From the NCBI GenBank assembly GCA_964492495.1, contig CAZBKJ010000009.1, forward strand, positions 1-38,109: a stretch of 38,109 nucleotides of DNA, in the 5' to 3' direction. Below the pieces are notes generated by a model that had not been told where the DNA came from, searched no databases, and saw nothing but the letters and a program-made list of their open reading frames with translations. The translations under genes and the position numbers were made by a program. Shown here one piece after another: positions 30,794 to 38,109 of this stretch; position 1 is the first letter of the stretch; each line of letters begins with the position of its first letter. This stretch comes from CAZBKJ01 sp964492495. GTDB lineage: Bacteria; Patescibacteriota; Microgenomatia; UBA1400; UBA12028.

Positions 30794-32950
30794 TTACTCT
30801 GTTTGCTGTTCCTTTTTTCGCACAAATCGTCGTCGTAGCGTGAGAAGAATAATAAGAGAGTTTCCAAGTGTGATCAAAAGAATGAGCAAAGAAACTTCTG
30901 AGAATACCGTAAACGTATAGGAACGAGAAAGGAAGTCTTTCCATGATCGTTCAATACTTCCAAGTGCACCGTCACGCTCATACAGGAGTATCACCTGTGG
31001 GAGATCTTCATCTTGTTTTGGGTTGATAGTGTAGACCAATTTTTGAGTTTCAAAACCATCTTTAGAGATGATGGCTTCGTATTTGCCAGTGAAAAAAGGC
31101 GTCGTAACAACTCCAACTTCATCAGAAAACATGGGGTTGTGAAGTGACATGGCACTATCTGGAATGACATCAAAAAGTTTTGTCTGTTCGTTATACTTTG
31201 ATAGTAATATCTGGGCTCCCTCTACTGGTTTTCCAGTAAGATCTGTGACTTTGAGTGGGAGTACAGTGAGCACTCTAGCAAGCTGATACTCCTGCATATT
31301 GCCATACACATCGTTGGTTTTAAGCATGAGTGCGTAAGTTCCCTTCGTGGCAGGAAGCAGGATCTTTGTGGCAAATAGTGTGGGGCCAATCTGCATCGCT
31401 GTGCTCTGGCTTGTCTGATATTCGGTGTTGTCAGCAGACGTGATTCCCAGTACTTGTGCGTCCTGAATAAAAACTGTGGCTGTTTGGATCGCTGATCCCG
31501 GTATCGCAAACTCAAGGTCAACAACTTGGTTGACTGCAGAAATAAGTTGGGGGACACTCGTTTGCGTTTGTCCACCCAGAGCCAAAAAGAGGTTTCCCCA
31601 AAATTCACTCGCGCTCAAAAGTAGAGGGCCGGTATTCCCTTCAGTCGTTTGTAGTGCTGTCTGCAAAGTAAAAATTTCAGACAAAGGACGCAGCTCACCA
31701 TCAATGAGTGCATAGAAGCGAAAATAATACTTCGTGTTTGGTGTGAGGTTTGGCAGCGTCACACTATGACGACTCACTGCTTTTGGATCCACAACGGTAT
31801 TGCCAAGTCGTGTTCGGTCTTGTCCGCACAACGTAGTCAATAGAATCGGTGCGGAAGTTTCCACATCAATTGTCAGTGATGTGGGGGTGATTGTGCGCGG
31901 TTGAATTGATGTGATCGTAACAGGAGCTGATGTGTCAAAAAAAGGTGTCGGTACTGGAGTGCTTGGGGTAATCGACGATTCCTGTGTGTATACGTATGTT
32001 CGAAGCACCTCCATATCAGTCACGCTGCTGGGATGTGTGATCCGTGCGCGCACCGGGAACACGACTTTTTTCCCACCCGTGTAGCTGTCTCTTGTTTTTA
32101 ATTGAAACGACACCGATTGTTCTCCTACTCCACTTGGCAGGCTTGGGATCGTCCAGGTGATGGTGTTTCGCGACAAATCAATAATTGCCTCTATCTCTCC
32201 ATACGCTTTTGTACTGCTTCCCGCTTGATATGACACCACGTCCACAGAAGGACTTGATGCTCCTTCGATTGTTCCTTGGTACCACTGTGCTTGAAGAGTC
32301 AGTGGTGTCGAACTGGTCATACCTGAGGAGTAGAAAAGGGTGTATGTCAGCACTGCATGTTGATCAACAGTAAGAGGTGCATCGGTATCAACTGAAAGAT
32401 TGAAGTCTCCTTGTGCTGGAGGGACGGTTGCCGTGATTGTGATCTGGTCATTGCTATGTGTTTCTGTCCAGACATTTTGCGTATCAATCACCACATCCCC
32501 ACTCGTGGCAGTGCTCATGATAGTCATGTACTGAGTGGCTGCTGGGTTGACTGGAAATCCGCCAGTGATATAAAACGCATACGAGGTACCAACTGTGAGA
32601 TCATTGATCCCAAATGTCACGGTCTGTCCCGAGACATTGGTGGCAGTAGCAGAAGAGAGTGGAAGAGCTGTAAACCCAGCGGGTAGATCACTCGTATCGG
32701 TTGTGTAGTCACCTGCAGTGGTCGAAAAGTGCGTTCCACTTGTCAGTCTGCTATCTAGTTGGAATGTCAGCTTGTTTTCTGTTCCCAGAGTCGCCGGAGT
32801 AACTTCTACCAAAATAGGTGTGGGGTTGAGTCCAACCTTGGTTCGCTCTGACCTCATCATTACGCCAGCAAAATTCCCTGCCGACACGACATGTGTGGGA
32901 ATGATTACAGCGAAAAGAATAGTGCACACAATAATCCACAAACTTCTCAT
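30794..32950 (-). CDS. Large surface protein with module A, C-terminal membrane anchor
   Basis: 718 aa. A signal peptide (SLWIIVCTILFAVIIPTHVV) precedes module A (about 30-185: THFSTTAGDYTTDTSDLPAG, FYITGGFPVNPAATQ, NDQITITATVPP), paralogous to the 26007 protein. Beta-sandwich regions follow, including a DUF11/CARDB-like part (LTVDQHAVLTYTLFYSSGM), an Fn3-like part (NLTPNTKYYFRFYALIDGE) and a carboxypeptidase-regulatory-like fold near the end (VTDLTGKPVEGAQILLSKYN). A terminal helix (EVSLLILLITLGNSLIILLTL) and basic tail (RRRFVRKKEQ) anchor it. The start is supported by TATGAT 6 nt upstream. It is likely an envelope-spanning display or scaffolding protein. Confidence 0.83.
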   Translation of the reverse strand: MRSLWIIVCTILFAVIIPTHVVSAGNFAGVMMRSERTKVGLNPTPILVEVTPATLGTENKLTFQLDSRLTSGTHFSTTAGDYTTDTSDLPAGFTALPLSSATATNVSGQTVTFGINDLTVGTSYAFYITGGFPVNPAATQYMTIMSTATSGDVVIDTQNVWTETHSNDQITITATVPPAQGDFNLSVDTDAPLTVDQHAVLTYTLFYSSGMTSSTPLTLQAQWYQGTIEGASSPSVDVVSYQAGSSTKAYGEIEAIIDLSRNTITWTIPSLPSGVGEQSVSFQLKTRDSYTGGKKVVFPVRARITHPSSVTDMEVLRTYVYTQESSITPSTPVPTPFFDTSAPVTITSIQPRTITPTSLTIDVETSAPILLTTLCGQDRTRLGNTVVDPKAVSRHSVTLPNLTPNTKYYFRFYALIDGELRPLSEIFTLQTALQTTEGNTGPLLLSASEFWGNLFLALGGQTQTSVPQLISAVNQVVDLEFAIPGSAIQTATVFIQDAQVLGITSADNTEYQTSQSTAMQIGPTLFATKILLPATKGTYALMLKTNDVYGNMQEYQLARVLTVLPLKVTDLTGKPVEGAQILLSKYNEQTKLFDVIPDSAMSLHNPMFSDEVGVVTTPFFTGKYEAIISKDGFETQKLVYTINPKQDEDLPQVILLYERDGALGSIERSWKDFLSRSYTFTVFSEVSLLILLITLGNSLIILLTLRRRFVRKKEQQTE

Positions 32951-32956
32951 CTTTTC

Positions 32957-32962
32957 ATCATA
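32957..32962 (-). promoter_or_regulatory. -10 TATGAT of the 718-aa surface protein gene (leaderless)
   Basis: On the minus strand TATGAT ends 6 nt (GAAAAG) before ATG 32950. Confidence 0.55.
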
Positions 32963-33012
32963 GAGAGTTCGCCCTTCTCTGCCAAGGAGGGAGCAGGATT
33001 ATTGACCGGACT

Positions 33013-33021
33013 TGTTAGAAT
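33013..33021 (+). promoter_or_regulatory. Extended -10 TGTTAGAAT of the HEXXH gene
   Basis: TGn plus TAGAAT ends 7 nt before ATG 33029. This -10 decides the start: the longer frame from 32891 would begin upstream of the promoter and inside the divergent gene. Confidence 0.6.
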
Positions 33022-33028
33022 ATGGCTT

Positions 33029-33781
33029 ATGAGGATGGATTCTCAATCAATACTTTCTATTATCAACTATGCTTCTTCGAACCCAGAATCAAATGAGATC
33101 CATTTTCCTGCGGTCAAGACAAAAAACAAAGCACGGATTAGGGCAATTGCACAAGTGAAAGAAAAAATAATCGGGATGGGTATCCCTGATAATTTTCTTG
33201 ACGGAGTACGATGCTTTCTGCATGAATATGGTCACTTAGCAGATGCATATCTAGGTAATCTCTGTGAAATAATTCCTAGCTTTGAAGAGAACAAAGATAG
33301 AACTATTTCTCTTTCTAAAAAAGAAATGGACGCGCTTATCGAGTGTATATATAAGGCTCACCATACCCCAGACGTGAAGGTCATTATTTCTGTGGGAAAG
33401 AAAATAATTACAGCACTTGTTCCAAAAGAGAAACGGTTTCGTTTTTTTATTCAAGTCATGTCCGATGAGGAGCTTTTTACGTTATCTCTGAGAAATGTAT
33501 CACTGATACGCACCGATGATGGGAAAAAGACCCAACTACCGGTACACGATAAACAACGAGTGAGGCTAGAAGTTGTCGCAATGTACACCGAAATGATCGC
33601 AATGCACATTCTTGAAAATACCTTACGTCAAAAAAGAATTATTTCTTGGAGATCAGAAATAATTCTTGATAACACCGATGGAGTACCGGTCTATATGCGA
33701 GCTAGAAAACTTGCTTTTAGACTGTATTCAAGCAATAAAAAAATTCAGAATAGTGGATTCCTTAATAATTATCGTACTTGA
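33029..33781 (+). CDS. Putative zinc metallopeptidase-like protein (HEYGH motif)
   Basis: 250 aa with no signal peptide or membrane segment. The only strong motif is HEYGHLADAYLG in VRCFLHEYGHLADAYLGNL, an HEXXH zinc-binding helix followed by Asp 3 residues later, like some gluzincin/aspzincin-type arrangements. The rest (RFRFFIQVMSDEELFTLSLRN, EVVAMYTEMIAMHILENTL) is unfamiliar. The extra Glu in RLEVVAMYTEM could be a third ligand. It is AT-richer than the surface genes around it. Peptidase activity is inferred from the motif alone. Confidence 0.75.
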   Translation: MRMDSQSILSIINYASSNPESNEIHFPAVKTKNKARIRAIAQVKEKIIGMGIPDNFLDGVRCFLHEYGHLADAYLGNLCEIIPSFEENKDRTISLSKKEMDALIECIYKAHHTPDVKVIISVGKKIITALVPKEKRFRFFIQVMSDEELFTLSLRNVSLIRTDDGKKTQLPVHDKQRVRLEVVAMYTEMIAMHILENTLRQKRIISWRSEIILDNTDGVPVYMRARKLAFRLYSSNKKIQNSGFLNNYRT

Positions 33782-33845
33782 CTCAATCGTAAACGGAAAA
33801 ACTTGATCTTCTCCCTTTATTCGTCTGTGGTTTTCTCATCATTAT

Positions 33846-33854
33846 TGCTACAGT
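33846..33854 (+). promoter_or_regulatory. Extended -10 TGCTACAGT of the fibre-like gene
   Basis: TGn plus TACAGT ends 6 nt before GTG 33861, which predicts a leaderless mRNA beginning with GTG. Confidence 0.5.
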
Positions 33855-33860
33855 AAAGAC

Positions 33861-35960
33861 GTGTCAAAAATGATCGGCAGACACATCAGTTTCCTCCTAC
33901 TTCTACTAGGGGTTCTTTTTGTATGGGAACCACCTAGGATTTATGCTGCAACGGGAATACTCAAACAGATCAATTTTCAAGGAAAAGTAGTGAACAAAAC
34001 TGTAGGAACCAACGTCACAGACGACGACTACAGTTTTACCTTCACAATTTATGATGCTGCGGCTGCTGGAACGACGCTGTGGACAGAAACCAAAACAATT
34101 ACCGTCACCAATGGAATCTTCCAGACACTTCTAGGCAGTGTAAGTGCCCTTCCTGATGACATCGACTTTAATACTGACAATATTTATCTTGGAATAGAGT
34201 TTGATGGAGATGGAGAAATGTCTCCTCGAGTCAGATTTTCCGCGGTGCCCCAAGCGTTTAATGCGCTCAAAGTTGCTGGGCTTACCGTGACAGACACGAC
34301 AGGAACTCTGACTGTTCCAGCTGGAAAGACCATCGCCTTTGCAGACGCGTTCTCCACTTCCGGAGCCAATGCGCTTGTTCTCACAACAACAGGTGGCACC
34401 AATGTGACACTCCCAACGACCGGAACACTCGCTACACTCGCAGGCTCAGAAATTTTGACCAATAAAACAATAGGCAACACGGGCTTAAGTTTTGAAAATA
34501 GTGAATCAATTGCTAATGGCACGGATGGCACACTCATCTTTGGCACAGACGAGACGGATGGTGCTGGTGTGATCCGGCTACCAGTAAAGACAACGACTGG
34601 TGATCCGGCATTAAACGTCGAAGGAAATATGTACTACAACACCTTTGATAATAAGTTTCGCTGCTATCAAAATTCAGGTTGGACTGACTGTGTCGGCACA
34701 GCTGGAGGTGGAACATGGGACGCTATTGGAGATCCTGCTGGCAATGGAGCAATCGCTTTTGGTTCGACCATTCAGACGCTCGACTGGGGAGTCATGGATG
34801 CCAACGGCGCATTTCTAACCTACAACTTCACAAATGCAGGAACATCAGCTGGGACGGACTCTGGTGTCGTTATAAACAATGCCGTGACTGGAAGTAATAC
34901 TGACACCACAACCGAAGCCTTGTTGCTTGTACAACAGCTTGATACAACAGTGGCAGGTACGACCGTTGTTACGGATGGAGTAAAGATAGATGTGGCCGCC
35001 AATGCAGGTATGACCAATGGAATGACGATTACCAACTCTGCCGGAAACCTGAGCAACGGCATTACCATTGCTGATACTGGCGGTGGAACACTTGGGACTG
35101 GAATTGTGTTGTCTGGGACATTTTCTACAGCAGGAATTGATACAGGAAATGCAATTATCGTCAATATCGGAGCGGCCGGGACAGACTTTTCTGCAACAGG
35201 TGGACTGACACTCGCGGATGCACTCGCTGTCACGTCAGGAGGCTTGACCGTAACGACTGGTGGCGCGACAATCGCTGCCGGCGCACTTGCCGTCAACTCT
35301 GACTCTATAACTGCCGATGCCGCTCTCACGATCGATGCCAATGATTCTGTGGTTCTTGGTGGAAGTGGCAATACCTATACGTTTGATGAATCTTCAGGTC
35401 CCGTCTATGCAGGAACCGCACGGCCAACAAAAGTGGTCACACTTGTTCCAGAGTACCCAGGTGCCGCACTCACCGCTGATGGTGGCAGCAACACAGGAAC
35501 AATGACATCTGATTTTTGTTCTGATTTGCGTGCGATCAACACTGCTGCAACCCCAACAAACGCTTCTCCTTGTGACAGTGATCTGACAGACGAACACAAC
35601 TACTATACATGGACGTCTACCTCCGCGAGCCAAGACTATGACATTTGGGTTCGCTGGCAAGTACCCTCAGATTTTGCAGCCTTTGCAGCTGCGAATGCAG
35701 TTCAGGCATATGGCTGGAGAACGGACGGAACTAACGTTGTCGAAGTTTCGATGTTTGATACTGCAGGAACAGCAGATGCAACTAGTATCAACGTGGCAAC
35801 CGGTACCCTAGCGTGGACACTCACTACTGTTGACACGTCCCCTTCTGGAACGTATACCCAAGGAAGTTACGTCACATTTAGACTTCATCTTGCCAACGAC
35901 ACAGCGAATGATCATGTGAAGGCTGGGGAAATTATCATTACGTATTTGGCCAGATTCTAA
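33861..35960 (+). CDS. Large secreted fibre-like surface protein, 699 aa
   Basis: Starts at GTG (supported by the -10), with ATG 33870 as an alternative. The signal peptide (ISFLLLLLGVLFVW) ends near YAATG. The N-terminal ~110 residues (INFQGKVVNKTVGTNVTDDDYSFTFTIYD ... IYLGIEFDGDGEMSPRVRFSAVPQAFNAL) form a domain seen in tail-fibre or S-layer-associated proteins. The middle is Thr/Gly/Ala-rich with repeats of the form GLTVTTGGATIAAGALAVNS, typical of beta-helical fibres. A C-terminal beta-domain has WVRWQVPSDFAAFAAANAVQ and ends in GEIIITYLARF. There is no anchor. It is a likely surface fibre or adhesin; partners are unknown. Confidence 0.82.
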   Translation: MSKMIGRHISFLLLLLGVLFVWEPPRIYAATGILKQINFQGKVVNKTVGTNVTDDDYSFTFTIYDAAAAGTTLWTETKTITVTNGIFQTLLGSVSALPDDIDFNTDNIYLGIEFDGDGEMSPRVRFSAVPQAFNALKVAGLTVTDTTGTLTVPAGKTIAFADAFSTSGANALVLTTTGGTNVTLPTTGTLATLAGSEILTNKTIGNTGLSFENSESIANGTDGTLIFGTDETDGAGVIRLPVKTTTGDPALNVEGNMYYNTFDNKFRCYQNSGWTDCVGTAGGGTWDAIGDPAGNGAIAFGSTIQTLDWGVMDANGAFLTYNFTNAGTSAGTDSGVVINNAVTGSNTDTTTEALLLVQQLDTTVAGTTVVTDGVKIDVAANAGMTNGMTITNSAGNLSNGITIADTGGGTLGTGIVLSGTFSTAGIDTGNAIIVNIGAAGTDFSATGGLTLADALAVTSGGLTVTTGGATIAAGALAVNSDSITADAALTIDANDSVVLGGSGNTYTFDESSGPVYAGTARPTKVVTLVPEYPGAALTADGGSNTGTMTSDFCSDLRAINTAATPTNASPCDSDLTDEHNYYTWTSTSASQDYDIWVRWQVPSDFAAFAAANAVQAYGWRTDGTNVVEVSMFDTAGTADATSINVATGTLAWTLTTVDTSPSGTYTQGSYVTFRLHLANDTANDHVKAGEIIITYLARF

Positions 35961-35983
35961 GTGAAAACGTTCACATTTTTTGT

Positions 35984-36916
35984 ATGAAAAAGTACAGACT
36001 TACTATTATCGCCCTTCTTCTGTCCAACTGTGCGTTCGCCGGACTCTTTTTCTATCACAGCAATTTTTTCTATCATTCCGAAGAAGCGTACGTGAATCCA
36101 TACCCATTGATTGACGTGTCACGAAACTTTGTTCCGCAGGAAGATTTTATTGTGAACCTGCAGCCGCTGCGGGAGAAGTTGCGTCCAATCTATGCAGAGT
36201 ATGGTGAGGACAAAATCTCGCTCTATATCGAATTCTTGAATACCGGTGGAAATATTTCCTATAACGAAATTGCCCGGTACTACCCTGCCTCTTTGATCAA
36301 ATCTCCTGTTGCAATTGCTGCTGTGAAGAAAATTGAAAAAGGAGAATGGAATTGGGATAGTGAGTTGGTGCTGTTTTCTGGGGATATTCAGGAACAGTAC
36401 GGAAACTTGTACCGCGAACCGATAGGCACACGATTTACCATCGAAAAATTACTGGAAGAAATGTTGGTGAACTCAGACAATACTGCATACTTTATATTGC
36501 TTCGAAACTTAGGAGCTGGGGCTTTGAATGATTACTTGACGGAAGTAGGGATGACAGATTTATTTGATGGAAATTCAAACATTACAGCCAAAGAATATAC
36601 GCGTCTTTTTCGAGCTCTCTATACATCCAGCTATCTTGAGCGAGAAAATTCTCAGAAAATTCTGGAGTTTCTTGCTCGAGCTGGTAAGGACAGATTTCTG
36701 GATAAAGCTCTTCCAGAAGACGTCATCTTCGCTCATAAAATTGGTGAAAATGACAAACAAATTATTTATGCAGATTCAGGGATTGTCTATATTCCAAACA
36801 GGCCATATGTCATCACGGTTTTATTTAAGGGTGATGGCAATGATCGAAAAGAAAAGATAGAAGAATTTTTTGAAAAAGTGAGTCGCACGACCTATGAGTA
36901 TTTCAAAAACCAATAA
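35984..36916 (+). CDS. Serine hydrolase of the class A beta-lactamase / PBP fold
   Basis: 310 aa. An N-terminal helix (LTIIALLLSNCAFAGLFFY) acts as signal anchor. The active site is SLIK (Ser103, Lys106), then SDN (164-166) in LVNSDNTAYFI, and KIG (252-254) in FAHKIGEND in place of KTG. The fold matches class A beta-lactamase-like proteins, but the region after SDN runs straight to NITAKEYTRLF with no evident omega-loop ExxLN carrying the deacylating Glu. It is therefore more likely a wall peptidase or transpeptidase-like enzyme than a drug-resistance enzyme. It lies 23 nt after the fibre gene and its 3' end overlaps the next gene. Confidence 0.86.
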   Translation: MKKYRLTIIALLLSNCAFAGLFFYHSNFFYHSEEAYVNPYPLIDVSRNFVPQEDFIVNLQPLREKLRPIYAEYGEDKISLYIEFLNTGGNISYNEIARYYPASLIKSPVAIAAVKKIEKGEWNWDSELVLFSGDIQEQYGNLYREPIGTRFTIEKLLEEMLVNSDNTAYFILLRNLGAGALNDYLTEVGMTDLFDGNSNITAKEYTRLFRALYTSSYLERENSQKILEFLARAGKDRFLDKALPEDVIFAHKIGENDKQIIYADSGIVYIPNRPYVITVLFKGDGNDRKEKIEEFFEKVSRTTYEYFKNQ

Positions 36917-38109
36917 CTCCTCTAGTTTCAGAAAAATCAGTAAAAACATTGCTGTCGTGGTGATGATTTTTACCAACTTGCTTGCTGGCTTTCCGGTGCA
37001 GAATTTGCTCAATCTCGCAAACGATGTCCTTCGTGATCAAAAAGTGGTCGATTTGATGTACTGGGCGACGAAAGATCAAAACGTAGTCGATTCGTTTATC
37101 AGCAATGGGAACGTGCACGTGATCAAAGAAGCGAAAGCGGCAATGGGGACACATACAGAAATTTACAACATCACGGGAAACTGGGTCGCGCCTCCAGAAG
37201 TAACCTCAGTTGACGTAGAGGCGTGGGGTGGTGGAGGAGCTGGTGCTGGTTCGACAACGGATAACGACGGTGGAAATGCTGGTGGTGGTGGTGGTGCGTA
37301 TGCCCGAACAGACAACATTACAGTGATCGGTGGCAATACCTTTGCTGTCACCGTGGGAACCGGTGGTGCTGGTGGAACGGCTGGAGGAGCGACAGGAAAT
37401 GACAGTAGTTTTGCGGGTGGTGCAGCAATTTTGGCTGATGGAGGAACTGGTGGTGGAACAACAAATACGACCGAAGGTGTTGGAGGTTCTTTAGCAAACA
37501 CGGTCAGTACAGACGAAGAGTATGCCGGAGGAAACGGTGGAGATGGTGGTGTAAGTACCGTTGGATCTGGAGGAGGTGGAGGTTCCGCTGGAGATGCAGG
37601 TACAGGAGGAGCTGGTGGTGCTGGAGGCGCAACCACAGGTGGTACGGCAGGTGCAGCAGGTGCTGGCTCTGGTGGTGCAGCAGGTGGTGTTGGTGTATAT
37701 AACGCCGCAGGCGTCAACGGAAATGTCGGAAGTATTCCTGGTGGTGCTGGAAGTGGTGCAAGTGTGCAAGGAACGACAAACCGCTCAGGTGGGTCTGGTG
37801 CCCGAGGTGCCGTGAAGCTGACCTACGATGCATATTTTCCAAAAGTAGAGGCGCGCTCAAGTGGTAGTAATGCGTCGGATACAACGAGTCATACTATTAC
37901 CATGCCATCTGGAATTACCGCAGGAGAATTACTCTTAATAGTATTTTCAACAGATGGCATTCCCACTGTTTCTATTGGTTCTGGTGGATGGACAAAGCTC
38001 TCGCAAACCCCAGATTCCACAAACGTCACAACACAGGCAATCTTTTATAAGACCGCTGCTGGAAGTGATACCGCTACGGTTACGACGAGTTCAAGTGAAC
38101 AGAGCTCAC
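36894..38109 (+). CDS. Gly-rich secreted surface protein, 3'-truncated by the window end
   Basis: Open from ATG 36894 to the last base (405 codons visible), overlapping the hydrolase gene by 23 nt. A hydrophobic segment (IAVVVMIFTNLLAGFPV) near the N-terminus serves as signal or anchor. From about residue 90 there is a domain starting YNITGNWVAPPEVTSVDVEAWGGGGAG, followed by about 200 residues of Gly/Ala/Thr-rich sequence (polyGly-II type, as in some phage adhesins and Gly-rich surface proteins). The downstream part (HTITMPSGITAGELLLIVF) resembles the start of a beta-sandwich. The strong GGT/GGA codon bias makes long shadow frames on both strands. The C-terminus is unseen. Confidence 0.8.
   Translation, partial: MSISKTNNSSSFRKISKNIAVVVMIFTNLLAGFPVQNLLNLANDVLRDQKVVDLMYWATKDQNVVDSFISNGNVHVIKEAKAAMGTHTEIYNITGNWVAPPEVTSVDVEAWGGGGAGAGSTTDNDGGNAGGGGGAYARTDNITVIGGNTFAVTVGTGGAGGTAGGATGNDSSFAGGAAILADGGTGGGTTNTTEGVGGSLANTVSTDEEYAGGNGGDGGVSTVGSGGGGGSAGDAGTGGAGGAGGATTGGTAGAAGAGSGGAAGGVGVYNAAGVNGNVGSIPGGAGSGASVQGTTNRSGGSGARGAVKLTYDAYFPKVEARSSGSNASDTTSHTITMPSGITAGELLLIVFSTDGIPTVSIGSGGWTKLSQTPDSTNVTTQAIFYKTAAGSDTATVTTSSSEQSS

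Noticed and set aside
32891..33028. N-terminal extension of the HEXXH protein to 32891
   Set aside because: It overlaps the divergent surface gene start and lies upstream of an extended -10 positioned for ATG 33029.
34820..35371. 183-aa minus-strand ORF in the fibre gene
   Set aside because: Shadow of the Thr/Gly-rich repeats of the 699-aa protein; low-complexity Val/Pro/Ala composition with no independent signals.
37163..37769. Long minus-strand Pro/Ala-rich and Thr/Cys-rich ORFs
   Set aside because: They are shadows of the GGT/GGA-rich codons of the Gly-rich protein on the plus strand.

Overview
The window looks like a chromosomal segment of a Candidate Phyla Radiation / Patescibacteria bacterium, possibly from the Microgenomates side. 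This is inferred from gene content and style, not from a marker gene. The signs are a large share of secreted, Thr/Ser/Gly-rich surface proteins, many membrane proteins of unknown function, a sortase without a classical LPXTG locus, and a 'YWAEG' LAGLIDADG-like ORF beside a tRNA. TGA ends several genes (for example 17784 and the stop of the minus-strand gene 16239-15925), so the UGA=Gly code of Gracilibacteria/Absconditabacteria does not apply. Positions 12712-12721 are Ns, so the sequence is a draft scaffold.

Layout. 1-2.5 kb: a 5'-truncated LAGLIDADG-like ORF whose stop lies inside tRNA-Gln(TTG), a terminator, a DUF1697 protein, an unknown protein, and a gene broken by two in-frame TAA codons. 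2.5-9.5 kb: a DUF2207 membrane protein, a tiny secreted APSTG peptide next to a class E-like sortase, 4-alpha-glucanotransferase, an ABC-F ATPase and a lipoprotein amidase. 9.6-13.7 kb: exopolysaccharide genes, a BcsA/HasA-like GT2 synthase followed by a membrane GT39-type transferase that appears to be fused, across the N gap, to a GH8 glycosidase. 13.7-17.8 kb: aquaporin, PQQ-type sugar dehydrogenase lipoprotein, a PD-(D/E)XK nuclease with an Fe-S cysteine set, and small proteins. 17.8-22.4 kb: a G-rich repeat, an SRPBCC protein, then minus-strand envelope genes (LCP transferase, O-antigen-ligase-like protein, Pro/Thr-rich secreted protein). 22.5-25.9 kb: zwf and gnd (oxidative pentose phosphate enzymes) on either side of a GIY-YIG gene that is bracketed by two inverted palindromes. 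26-38.1 kb: a cell-surface region with a five-gene operon (two mosaic surface proteins, two DUF916/WxL-interacting-protein-like membrane anchors, one membrane-anchored unknown), a convergent 718-aa surface protein, a HEXXH protein, a 699-aa fibre-like protein, a serine hydrolase and a Gly-rich protein that runs off the end.

How the genes fit together. Most of the window builds or displays the cell surface: polymer synthesis and trimming (GT2, GT39-GH8, O-antigen ligase), attachment to the wall (LCP, sortase), wall turnover (amidase, PBP-like hydrolase) and protein display (DUF916-like anchors with proteins sharing a WxL-like C-terminal module).

A striking regulatory feature is that at least twelve genes have a -10 hexamer ending 6-8 nt before the start codon, often with an extended TGn, which predicts leaderless mRNAs. 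Only about five genes have a clear Shine-Dalgarno sequence. No stretch above 300 bases is without a gene or gene remnant, and I saw no CRISPR array or rRNA.
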